Below the pieces are notes generated by a model. It ran no database searches and had not been told where the DNA came from. It was given only the letters and a program-made list of their open reading frames with translations. A stretch of 64,000 nucleotides of DNA from Thamnaconus septentrionalis (lineage: Eukaryota; Chordata; Actinopteri; Tetraodontiformes; Monacanthidae): positions 18,273,361-18,337,360 of the forward strand of contig CM020501.1 in assembly GCA_009823395.1 (NCBI GenBank). Direction: 5' to 3'. Made by a program: the position numbers and the translations under genes. Of this stretch, positions 39,011 through 50,200 are shown piece after piece; the first letter of the stretch is position 1; each line of letters begins with the position of its first letter.

Positions 39011-39041
<31 letters not shown>
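39011..39041 (+). repeat. (CTG)n repeat
   Basis: About ten CTG units in non-coding DNA upstream of rnf122, followed by further (GT)n and (GA)n tracts up to 39260. Confidence 0.9.
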
Positions 39042-39042
<1 letters not shown>

Positions 39043-39339
39043 GGGAGTGCAAGTGTGAGACCTGTGCTCTTGTTTTTCAACCACTTCCCTCTCACGTCAT
39101 GTTGTCTTTCTTTCAAGACCTCCTTCACCTGCCGCACTCTCTTCCTCTGCAGAGAGAGGCGACAGGATGTGTGAGTGTGTGTGTGTGTGAGTGTGTGTGT
39201 GTGTGTGTGTGAGTAAATATAGCTCAAACGAGCCAAACATGGGGGGGAGAGAGAGAGAGAGAGTTGTGTAGAGAGGAGAGCTGTGGCTCTAAAAATAATA
39301 TTAAAAAAATATATATATATACTGAGCATGTGCGGAGAA

Positions 39340-39532
39340 AAAGAGGAGTGAGTGGGTGGGGGGGCGGGGGGTGACTGCAGTGGCGTCGCTTCCACTTGCA
39401 AAGCGGTCCAGAACGGCCTCTGTTTTGGTAGTCGCATACACGCACGCACGCCCGCGCACACCACTGACCAAGACCTCCGTTGACTTTGCTGCAAATGTCT
39501 CTCCCCTTTCTCCCTCTTCTCACACACACACA

Positions 39533-39569
<37 letters not shown>

Positions 39570-39825
39570 CTCTCTCCTCTCTCACTCTCGCGGCTCTCCG
39601 TTTGCACGCGCCCCCCCCATTGGTCGGCGCCGGGCTCATTCTGCCTCCCTTCCGCCGGCGGATTGGAGCAGCGCGCCACGGTGGGCGGTGCCGAGGCGGG
39701 GGAGAGTTGCGAGGCAAAACGGGCCGCTGGTCACATGAGCTCAGATCTGTTTACAAACCCCGGAGCAGCAATAGCGGCGAGAGTCGGAGGGGAAAGAGCG
39801 GGGAGGGAGAGAGAGACAGAGCGAG

Positions 39826-39861
<36 letters not shown>

Positions 39862-40009
39862 GTCTCACCCGCTGCCTCCCAAACACCGTGAAGGAAGGAC
39901 AGGAGGAGGAAGAGGAGGAGGAGGAAGAAGAGGAGGGGAAGCCTGCCATGACAGAGCCCAGCTGGAGGTGGGAGAGATTAAATGCGACACTGACACACGC
40001 ACGCACACG

Positions 40010-40065
<56 letters not shown>

Positions 40066-40176
40066 TCTCCTTTCTCTCTGATTTTTTTTTTTAACTTTCC
40101 TTTTTTTTTTTTTTAAGGAGCAGATGGTTAGAGGGAGAGTAGGATCCCCCTCCCCTCCTTGGCACTGCGTTGGCTG

Positions 40177-40214
<38 letters not shown>

Positions 40215-40520
40215 AGCCCCAGCTCACAGGACTTGTTGTTGACTGCATGGAGCTCTCGTCACTTTGTCGGAGCTCTAGCGGGAAGCGGCAGCGGTGGCAG
40301 GAACGCGTCTTTGTCTCTCGCACTGAGGAGGAAGAGGAGGAAGAACAGGAGGAGGAGGAGGAGGAGACAGAGCAGCAGGATCACAGCAGCCGAGCTGGAG
40401 ACGACTCGTTGTGAGGACATGATGGTCGGACTGTCACCGTGAAGGGTGGCTGTCAGTGGATTCAGCCACCCTGCTCTTGTTTTTGGTTTTTCTTCCTCTC
40501 GCTCGCGCTCTCTGGCAATG
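39340..40520 (+). promoter_or_regulatory. Probable CpG-rich promoter and 5' UTR exon region of rnf122
   Basis: A CpG-rich island (about 39590-39780) with GC boxes is flanked by (CT)n at 39533-39565, (GA)n at about 39820-39860 and (CA)n at about 40010-40062. A good donor (CAAT|GTAAGT) at 40519-40520 could end a non-coding first exon. An acceptor (CTCCCCAG) at 40870 could begin the exon that holds the rnf122 ATG. This is inferred from site quality only. Confidence 0.4.
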
Positions 40521-40602
40521 TAAGTATTTCCTGTAGCCACCACGCGGGCCTGTAAACAGCACGCTCCTCAAAGACAATCACGTCTCCTCAACAACATTTC
40601 TT

Positions 40603-40637
<35 letters not shown>

Positions 40638-41067
40638 GTCTCCCCTGATGACGTCATTCCCACTGGGATCCAGAGGCGCACGAGGCCATCAGGAGGTCCC
40701 ACTTCCAAAAAAAAAAAAGCCCAAACAAACAAACAAACAAACCCCAAACCCCCAGCAAATCTCCCAATCCTAACACAGCGTGCTTAATCCAGATTTGGGG
40801 CGGGGGGCCGGAGGGGGGATTCTGGCCCGTGTGGACTGCTGAGCCAACCAACGCACACCTTCCTCCCCAGGATTTGTGGAATTGGAGCAAATCTGGGAGA
40901 AAGAAGAAGGGGAAGAAGAAAAACCCTGAATGGTCGTCTTTGGAAGAGAGGGCACGAGCCAAGTGGAGGGACGTCCAGCTGTCCTTGGTGCCTGAACCCA
41001 GGCTCCTGACGAGGGTCCCTGAACACAACACCACCACAGCCGCTGCTGTGCCCGGGAGTGACGTTTC

Positions 41068-41999
41068 ATGCAACTATTCCAATGGTGTAACGGTAAGTGA
41101 GCGTCAGCCGCCTGCAAAGAAACAACAACAAAAAAAAGAGAAACACAGGAAGTGGAGGAGCACGTGCGCTCGTGTGTTATTAATGTCACGTCAAGAGGGA
41201 GCAAGCGGTGGGGGGCGGGGGGCGGAGGGGTGGCAGCGATTCTCTGGTGGGAAGCTGGTGGTTTGTTTTTTTTTACCTGAGCTGAGGCTGAATTACCCAC
41301 GAATTGTTGCTAAATGACGGCACGTTCAAGGTCATGTTTGTCCTGACAGCTGAAGCCGCCCCGTTCCACATCAGCCTTGTTGTTGTTGCTGCTGCTGCTG
41401 CTGCCGCGGTGGTGCATTCAATATCCAACAGCAAAGCATCAGCAGAAAATAGAACATCTAGGTTTTTTTTTTTTGAGGGGCTCTTGATCAACCTAAAAAA
41501 AAACAAGTGAACGACAACAGTGTTCAACGTGGTGTCCTGCTTGCAGATGTTGCTAAAATTGGGCCTTCGACATATAAAGAAAAATGTCATCGCGGGATAG
41601 TGAACGGGCACGTCTGCTTGCGTGGCAGCGTCCCCAGTCGGGCCAGCGGAGGTCTTCCCCAATCAGCCCGTCCCCGCCCCCACCCTCCCCCCCACCCCCA
41701 CCCTGTCAAACTACCCAGGCTGTGCCCATTCATGCCGCCTGACAGGGAGGCGGCACAAGAGACACACGGCGGCTGCAGAGCAAATGAATAGGCGCACATG
41801 TGGCCCGTGGAAGTGGGGCTTCCTCCGCTATTGTTTTACCAAATGGCCTGCAGTTAATCCTACTTATTAAAAAGCCACACGCACACACACACACACACAC
41901 ACAAACCCTCTTCAACCCACCACCTGCAATGCACACATACCCCCGTCTACACCCAGACACCCTTCCATCCTCCCCCACTCCTGTCATAAACGTGCGCGT

Positions 42000-42052
<53 letters not shown>

Positions 42053-43141
42053 AGGGAACAGATGGCGTTTTGGTGGAAGTGCTGTCAGCCCCCCCCATCC
42101 TTGTTTGTCTTGCTCACAGCCAATTAACACTCGGTCCTGTGAGCTCTCTGGGTTGCCACCAGCAGCAACCAGCCGCCGCCGCCACGGGGACGCACCTGCA
42201 GCCGCACACCTCGTCGTGACGCGCAGCTCCGTCATTTCACATCCCTCTCGGCGTTCAGGATGTGGTTAATGATTGACGGTCGCACTTCCTCCTTGTTGTT
42301 TTTCCCCCCCTGTTCAGCCGTGGTTTAATGTTTTTACTCGACTGTGGCAAAGGGGGTTTTGTGTTTTTCGCTCGCTGGCAGACCTGGCGATTCTGACGAT
42401 TTGCAGTTGATGCTGCGTGTTGGAGGTGGAAGATTTTTCGTTGATATGAAAGAGTTCTGATGTGTTTTGTCCAGGGTGTAACCCCGCCCTCACCTCAAGA
42501 TAGTTGGGATAGACTCCAACATGAACATGACCCTGAGTGCAGGATGGACATTGAGAGAAAAAAACAACAACATATGGATAGGAGTTCATCACTTCACAGA
42601 ATGAAAGAATTTCAAACTGAAAAAAATAAATAAACAGAAGCCTGCTGTAACCATGGACTGAAATTCAGAGCAAAACCGATCAAAAAAAGACAAAGATAGC
42701 ATGTTGCATTTCTACTTCTGCGGCGATGTCGTCCTATTTATGAAGTCTAACACCAAGGTTTCCACTGCAGCCGCCTGGAGTAGAAGCAGGAGCAGCAGCA
42801 GCAACAGGAACATTTCGAGGCTTTAAAACCAACCCGTCTCACTGACTAACTTACTTTGGCTACGATAGAAAAACAAGGTGAACGTTGCTGCTCTCGCTGC
42901 TGAGACAAATTGCACTGCCAGCTGAGCACAATGAGCACACGGCTACCACTGGCCTCCAGCAGGTTGGAACGAGGTGGAATTATTTCCCCCGTGAAACTCG
43001 GGAACAATCAGTGGCAAGTAGAAGAAGAATGGGACAACAAAATTTACATTTTTGGCCAACGATGCCTTCAGTGGCTGTAATTCTTGCATGTTTGCGCCGA
43101 GTGAACGGCAAACAGCGGTGTGGAATGAGCTAGCCACGAAT

Positions 43142-43177
<36 letters not shown>

Positions 43178-46100
43178 AGGATGTGCTCTGCTGTGGTTCC
43201 TCCTCCTGGCAGGATGCCTGTGTGGTTTGGGTTCGCACACTGAACACTACTGCAACATGACGTCTGAAATCTACCACCTCCCGCTCAACGTCTACGTGAT
43301 CGTGCTGGGCATCGGCCTCTTCGTCTTCATGCTCAGCCTCATCTTCTGCTGCTACCTGTTCAGGTGGGTGGAGGTGCCGAGGAAACAAAGGGGGGAAAGG
43401 TCAGCTGACGACACACAGTCGTCACAATGCCATCTGATGATGATGATGATGATGAGGGAGCGTTTAGCCCTCTGTTTCCAGCCTCCTGCATTGAACGCCT
43501 GCTTTTTGTTTCCCGCTGAAATTGATTCTTTGTTGGACCTTCACATGTTTAGACTGAGAAGAATACAAAGTGGCCTCGGGGGATGGAACACACACCGGAC
43601 TTGGGGGTGATAGTTGTGGTTTCCCTTTGTGACATCACAAAGGGTGGGGTGATTTTGTGTGTTTTAGCACACCCTTCCTGAGAAGTGAAGCATGCAAAAG
43701 AAGTAAAAGATGGACTTTCCTCTTTGGGGAGTTGAATGACAAGCAAGAAACACTGAAAAACGGGCGAACAAGTGAATTTTACCTCTTATGGGACCTTTGA
43801 AGACTACATTTTTGGAAAAATAAATTGCCACTTTTTTCACTTTTCCCTAAAAATGACTGATGCATCCAGTGAATCGGGTTGCACCACCAGTGGAGATTAA
43901 AACTTGTGAGAATTACCAGCTGGAAATGAGTTTGTGTGAATTCAGGCTTGTAGCTGTTCAAGCTGTTGGGGAAATCATACTTTTAACACCAAGATTGGTC
44001 AAATACGCCTTTTTTTATCCTCTCCTCTCCTTGGTTGTGCCTCTCAGGCTGATATTTATCTACTCCATTATCAAAAAGGCTCGTCCTCACCACAGATGTT
44101 GTGTCTCTCTGCCTCCCTCAGGTTGAAGCAGCAGGGAACCAGGGAGCAGTTCAGCTACAACGAGGTATGTTGTCGTCGCCGCCACCGGCCGGCCGGCCTG
44201 TACATGTGACACCGGCTTCTCAGCCCCGTTAAAAATACTACTGCAGCATTTCACGCCGTCGTAGTGAGCTGTGAAACTTAGCACCACCCCTTTATAGATG
44301 ACCCCGACTCCATCACGGCCAGGCCGTGGGACGCTGCAGGCATGTTGACACTCGGTCACAGTGTTTCCAGCTCTGACTGTCACGGTTAGCGAGCTCTTCA
44401 AAATTGGATTTGTTTATTTTAAAAAAACAACAACACAAGAGTACATTAGAAGGATGCTCCTGAAGTGGTCATAGGGGGGCGCTAGGCACATCAAAAATGC
44501 TTTGTGTTGCTCCACAGACTTGCTGCCAATATTAACAGTGCTGACGCATCAATCTCATGACCCCAATGTCCCTCTGCTTCGTCTCCCCATTTCCAACTGT
44601 AGGTGGTGCTGAAGGGAGCCAGCAAGAAACTGAGCCTCCTAGGGGTAAGGATTCTCCCTCTTTAATATGGCCTTGTTTACTCTAAGAGTGTCACTGGGTG
44701 ATGGGGTTGATGGTGAAAGACAGACCTTTGGGATGTGAGATATGAACCCCCAGATTGCAAACACAATCTCTTCACTGACCCACAAAACATGTCGTCCCTG
44801 CAGCAAACCTGTGCAGTCTGTCTGGAAGAATTCAGGACCAGAGACGAACTGGGAGTGTGTCCGTGCTCACATGCATTTCACAAGAAGTGAGTCCTGATAC
44901 TGTGGCGCTGCTCATGCAGCAGAATGGAAAAAAAAAGAAAAAAAAAAGGCGCACAGCTAAGAGTGAACTGTTAAACGTGTTCAGCATGAAACATGTTACT
45001 TCTAAAAGTTTTCTGATTTTTCAATCCTTCACCCTTTTGTCCTCACCTGGACACCGTACCTACAAACGACCTTTAGCCGGCCATCTGGATGCAGTGATGA
45101 GACAGAGGAGCTTAAAGTATACTTCCACGCGTATTATCATGGAGACTAATGTCCATGCTAATGCAGCGCTAATCTCTTTAGCTGCAGCCAGACTCCGAAT
45201 GACTTCCTGCGCTGCTTCTCCTTTTTCTCGCAGTTTTACTGCGGTCGCTTCCTGGTTTCATCGCAGCGCAAATGAAAACGATTGGCTTATGAAACCATGA
45301 GGTCTTTTGAAGACAAGCTGTATATGTACATTTATATACACATATACATATATATATATATATATATACATATATATGTACATATATATATATATATATA
45401 TACATATATATGTATATATATGTATATATATATATATATATATATGCTTATACATATATATGTATATGCATATATACATATATATATATATATACATATA
45501 TATGTATATATATATACATATATATATATATACATATACATATATATGTATATGTATATATATGTATATGTATGTATATATTTATATATTGTTGTGGAAA
45601 AAATACTAAAGATCAACGAGGAGAATGCGAAGGTCTTTCAGGTTATTATTACGGAGCTCCGGCACGCACACAACAAGTGTCTGCAGGATCTTGCAAAGAA
45701 GGAACAAACTTGTACATCTTATATAGGTTGAACCGTTTGGCTACCCAGGCATTCGTGGGCAGGTTAAGGAACAAAGTACTTTCGTTTCCCTTTAGCCACA
45801 GATGAAAAATTAACATTTATGATTATATAAACACACACATATATATGTGTGTGTGTACATATATATACATGTGTATGTATATATATATGTATATGTATAT
45901 ATATTTATTTATTTTTACCAGGGTGGGATTGCATAGTTGTTTCTATTCCTCCTGCTGTGTCTTTGTATTCTTATTTCTTTTGTTATCATCATTATTATCA
46001 TAATGACTATAATAATGCGAGTTACCTTGAAAAATCATCCGCCGTCATTGTCGCTCTGCCCGTCAGGTGCCTGCTTAAGTGGCTGGAGATTCGCAGCGTG

Positions 46101-46187
46101 TGTCCCATGTGCAACAAGCCCATCCTGCGGCTCCACACGGACGCTCCCCAGGGTGCCGAGGGTCCGATGGACCCAGAGGAGGTGTGA
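41068..46187 (+). CDS. rnf122: RNF122-like RING-H2 E3 ubiquitin ligase with one membrane segment
   Basis: Six coding exons: 41068-41092, 43213-43363, 44122-44164, 44603-44644, 44804-44886 and 46067-46187. Their sum is 465 nt, giving 154 residues (human RNF122 155). The short first exon encodes MQLFQWCNG, which joins CLCGLG in the second exon, the family N-terminus. A single membrane segment follows ([19 protein letters not shown]), then the conserved YNEVVLKG. The RING-H2 is complete: [15 protein letters not shown] and CPMC. RNF122 and RNF24 are small ER/Golgi membrane ligases; RNF122 is reported to ubiquitinate CAML and RIG-I. It is closer to RNF122 than RNF24 at the N-terminus, but the C-terminal tail ([20 protein letters not shown]) matches neither. 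The last intron holds a very large (TA)-rich repeat. AATAAA at about 46999 is the probable poly(A) signal. Confidence 0.9.
42000..42046 (+). repeat. (CA)n microsatellite in rnf122 intron 1
   Basis: About 45 bp of CA. A shorter CA tract lies at 41880-41903 and (GT)n at 43143-43175. Confidence 0.93.
42467..42560 (+). repeat. Degenerate SINE-tail fragment
   Basis: The words TTTTGTCCAGGGTGTAACCC, TGGGATAGACTCCA and TGACCCTGA appear in the same order as in the tail of the element at 38043-38405, with more mismatches. This suggests an older insertion. Confidence 0.6.
43622..43646. repeat. Dispersed palindrome copy in rnf122 intron 2
   Basis: CCCTTTGTGACATCACAAAG followed by GG: one of the best-preserved copies of the family also seen at 11592. 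Confidence 0.75.
45328..45597. repeat. Large compound (TA)/(CATA)/(TGTA) microsatellite
   Basis: About 270 bp made only of TA, CA and GT steps (TATATACATATATGTATATA-like), so it is largely self-complementary. A second, shorter tract lies at about 45831-45905. The long Tyr-Ile ORFs it yields on both strands are artefacts. Confidence 0.95.
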
Positions 46188-47020
46188 AGGGTGAAACCAG
46201 ACTCTTATGGAGAACACGCACATACACACACACGCACACACTCACATATACACTAGGGTGATGGACGGCGGTCATCTATAAGCATCTGACAGAACACGAA
46301 GGTGACGACGGCCCTGCTGCTGACGATTGAGCAATACGCCTCAGGAGGGAGAGAACCGGATACTGACAGAACCACCACTAAGGATCAGAGCAGATCAGCC
46401 AGAGGACGGACAAAGGATTGGAATCTTTCTTCTTATTTTTTTTTTTTTTAAAGGCTCCTTGTTATACTTCCACGCGGCACTGTTCACAAAAAAAAAAAAA
46501 AAAAAAAGACAGGAAATAATAAAAAGGAGCCACATCTGGGAGAGAAGATCATCATGGCCATAGTGACTGGACGGCTGGGGCAGCACTCCCAGAGAGCGAC
46601 GATGCCTCCAGCATCACGCCGGACATCTGAAGGATGGGAGAGGAGAGGCGAGGGAGGGGGTTGGAAGCCTCCTCACATCTCAGGGGTGTTACCAATACAG
46701 CCAGCACAAACCATCCACGGCCAGTCGCTTCTAACGCTCGCTCACATCTTCAATACTGCCGACATACGTAGACAAAGTCAGTCCGAGGGGGGTCGCGACC
46801 TCCGGCTGAAACCGAGACCAGCAACATCGCAACCGTGAAGACTGAAGTAGACAATGTTATCGATTGTGTCCCAGGCCCTCCCCCCTTGAAAAAAAAAAGA
46901 AAGAAAAAGAAAAAGGACGGCTAGAAAACTTGTCTTGCCTGTATGTAATTGTACTAAACATGTCCCTATATATTGTTATTTTGTATTTGTTGCTTTTAAA
47001 TAAAAGTCACGTAATGTATC
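46188..47020 (+). other. 3' UTR of rnf122
   Basis: Sequence between the stop and the AATAAA at about 46999. It contains poly-T and poly-A tracts at about 46436-46451 and 46489-46508. From about 47020 to the pdcd11 stop at 47297 is short convergent intergenic DNA. Confidence 0.6.
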
Positions 47021-47296
47021 GTAGTTGCCTTCTTAAACTGTCCGGACACACAGAAAATGTCGCAGGTGTTTGAATTGAGTTTTATAGGTCATAACAAGCA
47101 GTCTCATATAAAAAAAAAAGAAAAAAAGTTTGCTGTTAAACCACCAGGTCCAAAAACAACAATCGTAAAAAGCATAATTACAAGGGTACAATTTGTGGGA
47201 TGACACAGATCTGGATAACCAGGTCAAAGTTCACACCACGACTATTGTCCCCACACATAGCGACGACGTCGTCTGTATCATTGTGCTCTCTGCTCA

Positions 47297-50200
47297 TTAT
47301 TTGGCAGCATCGGCGCCTTTAGCTTCCACAAACTCCATGGCTTTTTCTTTGACTTCCTGGATGCTCTCGGGGGTGCCGTGCTTCTTCTCGTACTCCAGGT
47401 AGCGCTTGAAGAAGAACTTGATCTTCTTCACCGAGAGGCTCAGGTGGATCACGCGGTCAAACAGTGCCCTGGAGGAGACAGGAGAGGGTTGGAGAACTAG
47501 GAGCTAGACTCAACATCAGCTTCACATTGTCAATAAACCAAGAAGATCTTCGGACAAAGGTATATATTAACCCCCTGTTTACAGTCATCTGCAGAAAAGT
47601 TTAACGCTGTGTTTTCTACCATTTACATGTTTGTAAGGGGATCAAACAAGGCGGCCAACTCAGAGGGTGAAGCCAACACCTGGCCGCGGGGTGTTGTCAC
47701 TATCAGTACCCTTTGTGACATCACACATGGGTGTTTTTAGCAAGCAACAAAAAAATAAAGGCGAAGGCTGCACTAAAAACAAACAGCAACAACAAATTCA
47801 AAAACAATCTCACCTGACTTCCTTCTGCGCTCCGTACTTGACCATGAGGTCGATGAAGACCGACCACAGGTCCGTGCGCTTGGGGTAGCTGCTCAGCACC
47901 TTGTCGAACATGCTGCGGCCTCGCTCGGCGTCGCCATAGCGGAACTCCAGCTGAGCGAACTTAGCGATCACGTCCACACCTGGGAGGGGGGAAAAAAAAC
48001 AAACAAATAATGACGCTTCAAGCCGGCGGAGACGCACCCACATTCCCACATCGAGGCGAGGCCATTCTCACTCTCTTTGGAGGGCAGACTCTTCAGCGCC
48101 CTCTGCAGGAGGGCCGCGGCCGCGTCACTCTGGCCCTGCTGCAGCAGGTAGGTGCCGTAGCTCAGCCACACGGCCTTGTTCTGGCGGAAGCGCTTCACCA
48201 TGGTCTTGTACAGGCTCTCCGCCTCCTGGGGGGGGCAGAGGCGAGGCAGGTCAGGTGACACCCAGGTGAGGAGAATGATTTGGCGAGGCAAGGCGGGAGG
48301 GTCAAACCTTGGTCTTTTCACTCTTGGCGTAGATGTCGGCCAGCTGCTGGTACACGGGCATGGGCTCGCAGAACTGCAGCGCCCTCTCAAACACTTTCTT
48401 CAGACTCTCCTCGGTGCCGTACATGTTCTCCAGGTTGAGCAGGGCCACCCACACGTTCAGCTTCTCCTGCTCCTCCCTGTAAGCCACGGTACCATGATGA
48501 AAAAGAAAACAACATTTTTTTCATAATATTATTTTTGTAAAATTCATTTCTAAACTTCTCAACCGAAGGAATCAACGCGGTTCTGTCCCCACCTGAAGGA
48601 GATGGTTTTCAGGGCCCTCTCGGCCACAGAGCGGGCCTGCTCTATCTGGGTGGCCTGCAGGTGGTGGGCCATGTACTGGAGCCACAGCAGCGAGCTGTTG
48701 GGGGAGGCCAGGAGGAGGCGCTCGAAGGCGCCGGCGTCCTCGGGCCGCAGGCTGGGGTCCATCAGCTGGGCCTCGCGCTGCACCAGGGCCTTCTCCGCCT
48801 GCTTCTTCTCCTGCTCGAGCTCGTGCCGTGTCTTCTTCTGGGACTGGAGGACCACAGAGTGGTAGAGAGAAGAAGAAGAAGAAGAAGGAGAAGGAGAAGG
48901 AGAAGGGTTGCGGTGATGCTAATTATTGATACTGTTATGACTGCTTTTCCTAGCACTATAATTGCAGATAGGTTTGTTTATTGTTATATTTATTATTGAT
49001 GTTGACAAATCTTCCACTTGGGGATCAATAAAGTTTATTCTATTCTATTCAATTCCCTTTCAATGGCCTCCAGTCGACAGGTCAGGTAAAATACACCGAT
49101 ATGTTTCCGTGCTACCTTGCTGCCAATGTCCTCATCCTCTCCATCACTGGAGTCTCCGTCCTGCGCTGTCAAGGCAGGTTTCAGGGAGCTGAGGCCAATG
49201 TCCCAGGAGAAACCTGCTGCTACCTGCAGCCTGGATGGAGCCGCTGAACTGGGTGCCACCTGCTGAGAGAGGCAGAGAGAAAGAGACCATCTTCCAATTC
49301 TGCATAAAAAACATTTCCCCGACCGAATCCATGGAGACCTGTCAGACTGTCAAGAACATCTATTGGCTTACTGGTGCAGCTTTAGGCTCCGCCCCTTTCT
49401 TCTCCTCCTCCTCCTCTCTGAAGTAGACCTCCACTCCGCTGTCATTGTCTTCGGTCTTGGATTTCTTCTTCTTTTTCTTCTTCACGACCTCGGGCTGGGC
49501 TTGTTTCTGGGATATTGGGACACATTGATTTCAACTGTGAGTCACAGATCATGTTAATGACTGATGATGTTTCCAGCTGAGCTGCAGCCTGATGCTAAAC
49601 TGGAGTGGGGCTGGAAAGCAGCAGACTATCATCGACTGCCAGAATGAAGGATGAATGATTGATGACTGGAGAGGTTATGGAGTGAAGTGGTTTATATATA
49701 TATTCATCTATATAAACGCTGATTATATATTGGAAAAGGCTGAGTAGCTGCTAATCTATGAAGCCGTTTAAAATAAAAGCGAGAGGATTTATTTTATTTA
49801 TTGACGTATCCTTTTTATTAAATCTACATGTTTAATCTGGGTGAAAGGAAAAACTTGAAGATGAAAATGAACTTCATTTATTCAGTTTGGAACATTCAAG
49901 ATATTTCAATATCAACTGCACTTTTTTTCTTGGGCTTAAAAATATTTTTTATATAGTACCATGGACACAGTAGGAGAGCATTCATTCATTCATTCACTCA
50001 CTCACTCACTCACTCACTCACTCACTCACTCACGCACTCACGCACTCACGCACTCACGCACTCACGCACTCATTCATTGGCTCGCTGACCTGTTCGCTCT
50101 CAGGAAGTTTGCGCTTCTTCTTCATCTTCTCGGCATCGTGTTTCTTCTTCTCCTCTCCGGTGAAGTGCAGCGGCAGGCCCAGCGACTCTGGGAGGACGTC

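Noticed and set aside
39356..40323. Overlapping 150-240 codon ORFs on both strands
   Set aside because: They are driven by CT, GA and CA repeats in the CpG-rich rnf122 upstream region; no homology or splicing pattern was seen.
45258..45731. Long Tyr-Ile repeats read as proteins
   Set aside because: They are translations of the (TA)-rich microsatellite in the rnf122 intron.
49981..50075. CRISPR-like short direct repeats
   Set aside because: A tetranucleotide tract without spacers, in a eukaryotic intron.
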